A DNA stretch of 11,408 nt. Origin: a bacterium. Lineage in GTDB: Bacteria > Zixibacteria > MSB-5A5 > GN15 > FEB-12. Location of the stretch: contig DAOVOW010000027.1 in the NCBI GenBank assembly GCA_030629485.1, positions 1 to 11,408 on the forward strand, in the 5' to 3' direction. Both the position numbers and the translations under genes were made by a program. This document shows positions 6,389 through 11,408 of this stretch, piece by piece. Below the pieces are notes generated by a model that made no database searches, was not told where the DNA came from, and was given only the letters and a program-made list of their open reading frames with translations. Position 1 is the first letter of the stretch. Every line of letters starts with the position of its first letter.

Positions 6389-7123
6389 TCACAGCCCCTG
6401 CTCCCGCCAGCGCTTGAGCACCAACTCGGCGAAATCACCGACTGCGGCGATGACTTTGTCGCGGTATTGCTTGGACTTTTCCGCATCGTACTCCGGAAGC
6501 CCTTCGCCCTCTTTGTACAGCAGAATCGAGCCGGGAACGGGGTAGACGTCAGCGCCATGGCGGAAAAACCATGCTTGCTTAGGATCGTAGGCTTCTTTGT
6601 CGACCAGCGTCTCATCAATTGCCTGGACCATGGCGCTTTCATCGGTGCCGGCATGACCACCGACATGCCCGAAGAACTCCTCAGTCATCTCAGCGCACAA
6701 CTCCCACCAGTGGATGACACAGATATTGAGGCCATGGTCGCGATGCCAATCATGCGCCACCGTCTTTAGCACATCGTTGTTACCGCCGTGACCATTCATG
6801 ATGATCACGTTTCTGAAGCTACTGTCACGGAATGATTCCATGATGTCAGCGAGGCACGGTCCGAATGTTTCCGGTCTTAAGGTGACGCAGCCGTCGTATC
6901 GATGCAGTGATTTGGTGATACCGAAAGGCATGGTAGGTGCGATCAGGGCGTTGATGCGCTCGGCGATACCGTGGGCGATATTTTCAGGGATGATGTTGTC
7001 GGTGCCGAGGCAATCAGTACCGTGGGCTTCCACCGTGCCCACCGGCAGGATAACGGTGTCGATTTGACCGGGAACCAAGTCGCGGACTTTCAGCCAACTG
7101 AGTCTTTGCAATTCGCGTTCCAC
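6389..7123 (-). CDS. Creatininase-family amidohydrolase
   Basis: This is a 244-residue metal-dependent hydrolase of the creatininase family, whose members cleave amide bonds in small or peptide substrates. The family also includes the archaeal formamide hydrolase ArfB and the mycofactocin peptidase MftE. Metal-ligand motifs are clear: LPVGTVEAHGTDCLGTDN (26-43) supplies E32, H34 and D42; NGHGGN (110-115) supplies H112; and GGHAGTDES (155-163) supplies E162. The GTG start is chosen because the N-terminus MERELQRLSWLKVRDLVP has the usual family opening and no later start is plausible. The GTG follows the stop codon of the upstream transferase gene with no gap, so the two are almost surely co-translated. 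The substrate is unknown. True creatinine hydrolysis is unlikely to be assumed from this motif set alone. Confidence 0.88.
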   Translation of the reverse strand: MERELQRLSWLKVRDLVPGQIDTVILPVGTVEAHGTDCLGTDNIIPENIAHGIAERINALIAPTMPFGITKSLHRYDGCVTLRPETFGPCLADIMESFRDSSFRNVIIMNGHGGNNDVLKTVAHDWHRDHGLNICVIHWWELCAEMTEEFFGHVGGHAGTDESAMVQAIDETLVDKEAYDPKQAWFFRHGADVYPVPGSILLYKEGEGLPEYDAEKSKQYRDKVIAAVGDFAELVLKRWREQGL

Positions 7124-7873
7124 CTAACCACCCAGCTTGGCCAGCAGCCGCTCCATGACTTTTTCCGTTTCGACGGCGGTCGTTTCGTCCCCTTCAAAGC
7201 GGTACTGATTGATATCGCGCACCATCATTTCAAGCTCATCGGTGGTCTCGACCGCGTACCAGATTTCCTGCTCGGCCCAGACCAGACCTGCACGAGTGAA
7301 GGCGTCAACAACCTCGGAGTAAATCGACGGCGACTTCCAGTCGAAATCGCTGAGATTGATGTGTGCCGCACCGGACATTCCGATAATATAGTAACGACCC
7401 TCCGGCGTCGGTCCGAACACGGCATCCGACTTCTCAAGCATGTGCAAGGTCGCCTTGAGCGTGGCGGTGCGAATGGTGGGTGTGCGACTACCGATGACGA
7501 GGACACTCTTGTATCCGGCCTGGAAGCATTCGGCGAACACTTTCTCGATCCGGATCCCCCAGCGTTCCTTAGGTTGTTCGTGCAGACTGAAGCGTTTTCC
7601 GAAAGCCGTCGCCCGCTTCCCTTTCAGTTTCTTCGTCAGGTAGTCATAGATGATCTGAACAAACCGCTTGCGGTCGGGATCGTCGATGTAGTACAACCTT
7701 GTGTCGGCGATGTCGAGTTCGAGAGCGTGCGTTATGGTGTCGGAAATAAACGCTTGATGCAAAAAACGGAGGTCGTCGCCCTGTATGGAACCAAGGTCCA
7801 TACTGGATCCGTCCTCAAACGGTTCCTGTACGCAGACAGCGATAAGGGACGAGTTCTTACGGTTCGGTGACAT
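7124..7873 (-). CDS. DUF2064-type nucleotidyl/glycosyl transferase, divergent
   Basis: This 249-residue protein has the GT-A-like layout of the DUF2064 / TIGR04282 family (distantly related to MobA- and CofC-type nucleotidyltransferases). The recognisable core is GYKSVLVIGSRTPTI (120-134), then a helix, then DAVFGPTPEGRYYIIG (150-165). Typical members have GSD-C/S-P at the first site and DGGYYL at the second. Here the acidic residue is R130 and the second motif reads EGRYYI. The usual N-terminal K-TRL segment is also absent. The fold is probably kept, but standard catalysis or metal binding may be lost or altered. Its own promoter lies just upstream, and it is the first gene of a two-gene unit with the creatininase-family hydrolase. 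The assignment is by motif memory and is moderately sure. Confidence 0.72.
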   Translation of the reverse strand: MSPNRKNSSLIAVCVQEPFEDGSSMDLGSIQGDDLRFLHQAFISDTITHALELDIADTRLYYIDDPDRKRFVQIIYDYLTKKLKGKRATAFGKRFSLHEQPKERWGIRIEKVFAECFQAGYKSVLVIGSRTPTIRTATLKATLHMLEKSDAVFGPTPEGRYYIIGMSGAAHINLSDFDWKSPSIYSEVVDAFTRAGLVWAEQEIWYAVETTDELEMMVRDINQYRFEGDETTAVETEKVMERLLAKLGG

Positions 7874-7910
7874 ATTCCATCTATCAAACAGTGTTCAGCA
7901 AATCGGCGGT

Positions 7911-7939
7911 AATATAAAGTTGCCCCCAGGCGGAGTCAA
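7911..7939 (-). promoter_or_regulatory. Sigma-70-type promoter of the transferase/creatininase unit
   Basis: On the minus strand TTGACT (7934-7939) is followed after exactly 17 bases by TATATT (7911-7916). Transcription would start near 7904, giving a leader of about 30 bases before the ATG at 7871-7873. It is the best promoter match I found in the window. It lies between dsbD and the transferase gene, so the latter pair does not depend on dsbD transcription. Confidence 0.7.
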
Positions 7940-7995
7940 GAAGGCCTCGGCAAAAAAGCGACGAATGCCGAAGAATTAAGGTTAATGGAAGGTTG

Positions 7996-9900
7996 TTACT
8001 TCAGCCGACGCATCTCGGCTATCATGTCATCCGGGGAGATCACACCTTGTCGGATCATCTGTAACTGGCCGCTCGAGCTGAGCAGCAGGGTCGTGGGCAA
8101 TGAATATAGCTTGAGCTCAAAGTGTTCCATGAAGTTCTTCGTAATCTCGGAGTCGGCCTTCTCTAACTGTACTCGTATTGCCATGAAGCGCTCCGCCTCA
8201 CTGATAACGTCGGGATGACCGAACGTTTTCTTCTCCAGCACCCGGCAATTGGCGCACCAGGTTGCCCAGGTGTCGATCAGAACCGGCTTGCCCTCGGCTT
8301 TGGCGCGTGCGAGTCCCTCGTCCAGCCCGGATACCCAGGCGATGCCGTGTTCAGTCCGCTCGGAAGTTCCCTGCGAGACCGTCGGAAGCCATTGGGAAGC
8401 GGGAGGCAGGATCAACCCCTCCCGGAGGACGGTGCCTATGAGCAGGTAGGCGCCGATGAGAAAAGCGACGAAACCGAGGAATTTCTTCAGGCGCGCGAAC
8501 ATGCCGGACTCGGCGGTGAGACGATCCAGTCCGCCTCCAAAGACACCAAAAGCCAGCAGAACCAGACTGGTCAAGATAGCGAGGATGACCGGCGATATGA
8601 TCGTCCGGAGGAAGAACAGCGCCATCAACAAGAGGACGAACCCGAAGAACTTCTTGACCGATTCCATCCATTCGCCGGCGCGAGGCAGCGAGTTGATAGC
8701 TGATGAAAAGGTACCGATGATGAGAAACAGCGTGCCCAGCCCCAGGGCAAAAACGAACAGCACCAGAAACCCGACAATCGGCGAGCCGTGCGTTGCGATA
8801 TACAAGAGGATGCCGGCGACAAACGGTCCCACGCACGGCGACACCACCAGCGCCGCGACCACGCCCAGGACGATGGCCCCTCCGATTCCTCCACCCCCCT
8901 TGGTGGTGCCCAGTTTCTGTCTCAGGAACATAGGTACCTGCAACTCATAGAGGCCGAACATGGATAACGAGAACACTACGAAAACCACTACGATCCCGAT
9001 TACGACAGGTGTGCTGGCCAGCCAGGCGCCGAAAACACCGCCCACCAGCGATACGATCAACCCCATGATACCGTATATCACCGCCATAGACCCCACATAG
9101 AAGAGAGACATGATGAAGCCGCGCCCAAGCGAGTGCTGCCGTCCGGCGAAAATACTGACTGTGATAGGGATCATCGGATAGGTACACGGGGAAAACGACA
9201 AAAGCAGTCCGGTTACGAAAGCCAGTCCCAAGGCGAGGAAATATCCCCAAAACCCGTAGCGGTCGACCAGCCGCTGGAGATCGTTTTCCGGTTCAACCAC
9301 GCCGGCGGCATCCATCGGAGACTCCTCTGTCTGTTCACCACCGGCGAAAATGTCGGTGTGGGTCGGTGGTCCCAGTTGACCGACGGTTATCTCGAGCGTC
9401 GTCTCAATGGTTTCGGGCGCCCGGCATGTTGAATCATCGCAGGCCTGATAGGTGAAGCGGAGCGGCAACTGGTGCCTGCCATCGTCCAGATCCTTATCCA
9501 GTGTTACGGCGAATATGACCACCACGCGATTACTGTAGACAGACATCTTCTCGTCTAACAGCGCGACGTCGTGGCCGACCGGATACTTGATGTCGTGAGG
9601 TGTGACCCCGGCCACGGTGTCGCACGAAAGCTGTACTGGGATCAGCCAATCCTCATATGGTTGAGCTGAGTTAATGTGCCAACCTGGTTTTATGTCCGCA
9701 ATCAGTGCCGCTTGGTACGTTTCACCTGCCTCAACGCTTTCGAATGAAAGAGCCGTTGACACCCCAACCAGTTGTTCTTCTTCGATCTGTTGAAAGCCCG
9801 AGAATTCTATATCAGCTTGTGAGGTGCTGTAAAGCAGACAAAGCGAAAGAAGTGCCAACGCCGCGACCAGTCGGAGGCGTAGCCCGTTGCAGCTTTTCAT
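7996..9900 (-). CDS. dsbD: Thiol:disulfide interchange protein DsbD
   Basis: DsbD carries electrons from cytoplasmic thioredoxin across the inner membrane to periplasmic thiol proteins such as DsbC-type isomerases and cytochrome c maturation factors. All three parts are present in 634 residues. There is a signal peptide (1-29) and a periplasmic N-domain with the CDDSTC pair (C154, C159). The transmembrane domain (about 217-495) has its two conserved Cys-Pro sites, FSPCTYP (C239) and VSPCVGP (C356). The C-terminal thioredoxin domain has WCANC (C549, C552) and a cis-proline at P602 in SLPTTLL. All six redox cysteines are intact, so the protein should be active. The ATG is preceded by GGGGA at nine bases. 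No cytochrome-maturation or other Dsb gene is adjacent, so its client proteins are not indicated here. Confidence 0.96.
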   Translation of the reverse strand: MKSCNGLRLRLVAALALLSLCLLYSTSQADIEFSGFQQIEEEQLVGVSTALSFESVEAGETYQAALIADIKPGWHINSAQPYEDWLIPVQLSCDTVAGVTPHDIKYPVGHDVALLDEKMSVYSNRVVVIFAVTLDKDLDDGRHQLPLRFTYQACDDSTCRAPETIETTLEITVGQLGPPTHTDIFAGGEQTEESPMDAAGVVEPENDLQRLVDRYGFWGYFLALGLAFVTGLLLSFSPCTYPMIPITVSIFAGRQHSLGRGFIMSLFYVGSMAVIYGIMGLIVSLVGGVFGAWLASTPVVIGIVVVFVVFSLSMFGLYELQVPMFLRQKLGTTKGGGGIGGAIVLGVVAALVVSPCVGPFVAGILLYIATHGSPIVGFLVLFVFALGLGTLFLIIGTFSSAINSLPRAGEWMESVKKFFGFVLLLMALFFLRTIISPVILAILTSLVLLAFGVFGGGLDRLTAESGMFARLKKFLGFVAFLIGAYLLIGTVLREGLILPPASQWLPTVSQGTSERTEHGIAWVSGLDEGLARAKAEGKPVLIDTWATWCANCRVLEKKTFGHPDVISEAERFMAIRVQLEKADSEITKNFMEHFELKLYSLPTTLLLSSSGQLQMIRQGVISPDDMIAEMRRLK

Positions 9901-9998
9901 GATTGATATTCCCCGAGTACCATCCTATGATGGGGTCGATGTGGTTCCAATGTTGATTCTATTTCAGTGAATGGCATCCTGGTCCATCAAGCCTGCCC

Positions 9999-11231
9999 TT
10001 ACTTCTTCCGTGCCGCCTGAGCCATGATTTCACTTTTCAGCAGAGCGAGCAACTTTTCCTCGTCAATCTTTGCCGCAACTTGTGCCGCGATTCTCTCAGA
10101 GAGGACAGTGACGAATTCTTTTGTGAACAATTCGATCTGATCCGGTGTGATCTTCTCAAGTGAGTCCTCCCAGTTGTGGTCAACGTCGGTCGACTGTTGA
10201 TTCGCCTCGACCAGGATGCTCTCCGGCTCGGAGTCGTGGATTTTCTCGACTTCCTTCTTGAACTCGTCGATGAATTTCTCTACTGCTTCTCCCGAACTCG
10301 GCGGCTGCGATCCGGCCGCCGAATCGGGTGGCTGCGTGATTGGATCTACGAAGGACGACGGTTCGGCTATTGTCAGTTCCGGCTGCCGCAAGGCCGAAGG
10401 AGTAGCGGTCGGCGGTTGCGACTTGGCCTCTTGCTGCATCTCATTGATAAACCATTCATAATCGTGGGTCCGATCAGCGACGCCGGGTCCCGGCTGATCC
10501 GGATTGGACATTCCGTACTGATCGGAGGCGTTCAGGATGTCGAGCTTGCCGGACGCGGCTGGGTCTGGACGCACCCTGGGGGTACTCTCAGCCGGTGCGA
10601 TATCGGCTGACTCATCCTCGATTATGATACTTTCAACCCGAGAGGAATCAGTCATGTCAGTATCGGTATTATCGACGTGGTCGTAACCGACCATCTTCTC
10701 CGGCACCTTCAGTTTGACGGTACGGCCGGTCCGTGTCTTGTCCATCACCTCCGAATCGGTAACCTCGATACGGTCGAGACCCAGGGCGGCATTGATGGCG
10801 TCATCCTCCAGCCCTGTGCCTCCCAGAGGGTTGGTGGTCTCAGCCGACGGCGATTGTGGAGACCCAGGTGGTGTCTGCAACGGATCGGTTAAGGCAGTAA
10901 CCCGGTCAACGAACTCTTTGGGGTCGAAAGGGAGGTTGATTACAGCTTCCGACGGAAACGGCAACCGTGGCTGACCCGGCTCCGCGAACAACAGTATTGG
11001 TGTCGATGCAAAGCGATGGTCAGCGCTGACCCGTTCGTAGAACAGCGAACCATCGGGATCGGCGAGCGTCCCACCCACAATCAATAGACTGGGGCGAGTG
11101 TGATTAAGGACTTCCATCGCTTTTTGAGCGGTGCCTACGGATATCACCTTGAGACCGTTCTGTCTCAGAACGGTGGTGGCGACACCGCGAATAGTATCCG
11201 ATGCTTCGGCCAGGAGAATTCGTTTGGACAT
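9999..11231 (-). CDS. Pseudo-receiver domain protein with long acidic linker
   Basis: Residues 1-115 have the response-regulator receiver fold by pattern (KRILLAEASDTIRGVATTVL, PSLLIVGGTLADPDG, TPILLFAE, VINLPFDPKEFVDRVTAL), but the phosphorylation site is missing. The acidic pair is E9-A10, the acceptor position is G53 instead of Asp, and the conserved Lys before Pro is L100. About 240 residues of proline-, serine- and acid-rich, probably disordered linker follow, with short ordered-looking islands such as DYEWFINEMQQEAK (257-270) and EAVEKFIDEFKKEVEKI (315-331). The tail (about 353-410) is a predicted amphipathic helix pair, NWEDSLEKI then LFTKEFVTVLSERIAAQVAAKI. It has no DNA-binding domain. 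It starts 8 bases after the preceding gene, so it is probably co-transcribed. A scaffold or protein-interaction role is inferred. Confidence 0.8.
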   Translation of the reverse strand: MSKRILLAEASDTIRGVATTVLRQNGLKVISVGTAQKAMEVLNHTRPSLLIVGGTLADPDGSLFYERVSADHRFASTPILLFAEPGQPRLPFPSEAVINLPFDPKEFVDRVTALTDPLQTPPGSPQSPSAETTNPLGGTGLEDDAINAALGLDRIEVTDSEVMDKTRTGRTVKLKVPEKMVGYDHVDNTDTDMTDSSRVESIIIEDESADIAPAESTPRVRPDPAASGKLDILNASDQYGMSNPDQPGPGVADRTHDYEWFINEMQQEAKSQPPTATPSALRQPELTIAEPSSFVDPITQPPDSAAGSQPPSSGEAVEKFIDEFKKEVEKIHDSEPESILVEANQQSTDVDHNWEDSLEKITPDQIELFTKEFVTVLSERIAAQVAAKIDEEKLLALLKSEIMAQAARKK

Positions 11232-11239
11232 GATACCAC

Positions 11240-11408
11240 TCAGTCCTTGGTTTGCTTGTCGGCCAGTTTCAAAGATGCCTCCTCAAGAAACTTGCGGTCA
11301 GCCTTGCTGATGTTATCAATGCCGACTTCGTTGATCTTGTCAAGGATAGCATCCACTCGTTTCATTATATCCTGCGCCTGATGGCGGTTTTTCTCGAGCT
11401 TGGCGCTC
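11240..11408 (-). CDS. C-terminal fragment, possibly of a rhomboid-type membrane protease
   Basis: Only the last 55 codons are in the window; the gene runs off the right edge. The visible tail begins SAKLEKNRHQAQDIMKRV and continues DAILDKINEVGIDNISKADR, then KFLEEASLKLADKQTKD and a TGA at 11240-11242. The pattern D-ILDKI---GID-IS---R-FLEEAS resembles the soluble tail domain that follows rhomboid intramembrane proteases in several FCB-group bacteria (I recall it as DUF6576). The catalytic membrane domain would lie outside the window, so the protease assignment is inference from the tail only. It is encoded 8 bases upstream of the pseudo-receiver gene. Confidence 0.6.
   Translation of the reverse strand, partial: SAKLEKNRHQAQDIMKRVDAILDKINEVGIDNISKADRKFLEEASLKLADKQTKD

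Noticed and set aside
6971..7870. 299-codon plus-strand frame opposite the transferase and creatininase genes
   Set aside because: It is antisense to two genes with clear family motifs and a promoter. The frame is open only because of codon bias.
6389..7873. Mycofactocin-type cluster, suggested by creatininase plus transferase
   Set aside because: No radical SAM enzyme, precursor peptide or chaperone is present, and the transferase is DUF2064-type, whereas MftF is a family 2 glycosyltransferase.
7947..7971. TCGGCA/TGCCGA inverted repeat as the dsbD terminator
   Set aside because: The stem is only six bases with a 13-base loop, and the T-run lies inside the loop and not after the stem.
9920..9933. 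CCATC-CTAT-GATGG hairpin between the pseudo-receiver gene and dsbD
   Set aside because: It is a five-base stem without a T-run; no stronger than expected by chance.
1..11408. CRISPR array, tRNA or rRNA genes
   Set aside because: No regularly spaced identical repeats with unique spacers, no cloverleaf with the TTC-A arm pattern and no rRNA-like conserved stretch was seen.

Overview
The window is about 11.4 kb of GC-rich bacterial chromosome. It carries nine protein genes (one cut by the right edge) and an unusual density of small inverted and direct repeats between them. No rRNA, tRNA, CRISPR array or intact transposase gene is visible. A Gram-negative type envelope is indicated by a full-length DsbD and by a signal-peptide protein that looks like an outer-membrane beta-barrel ending in Phe. 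The gene mix and the dispersed palindromes remind me of uncultivated FCB-group lineages such as Zixibacteria. That placement is an impression from memory and was not tested.

Layout, left to right. Positions 1-469 have no gene: they hold nested direct repeats like a worn insertion-sequence end (85-160) and a 179-bp element with perfect 15-bp terminal inverted repeats and several nested hairpins (176-354). An AGCS-type sodium:amino-acid symporter is on the minus strand (470-1864). It diverges from a plus-strand pair, pabB and a class IV aminotransferase-fold gene (pabC-like). That pair overlaps by 7 bases and should make p-aminobenzoate for folate from chorismate. A gene-free stretch (4178-4549) contains three hairpins with related TTCA/TGAA loops. 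Then come the exported beta-barrel candidate and an AlkD-like DNA alkylation repeat protein. The AlkD-like gene is bracketed by copies of one 16-bp repeat and followed by nested GTCAGG palindromes.

The right half is entirely minus strand. A creatininase-family metal hydrolase directly abuts an upstream DUF2064-type transferase whose usual motifs are altered; the pair has the best promoter in the window (TTGACT, 17 bases, TATATT). Next are dsbD (periplasmic reductant supply) and a 410-residue protein with a receiver domain that has lost its phosphorylation residues, a long acidic/proline-rich linker and a C-terminal amphipathic tail. This last gene lies 8 bases after the end of a truncated gene whose C-terminus resembles the tail of rhomboid-type membrane proteins.

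Most genes are recognisable housekeeping families. The parts worth a second look are the repeat families, the degenerate transferase/creatininase pair and the pseudo-receiver protein.
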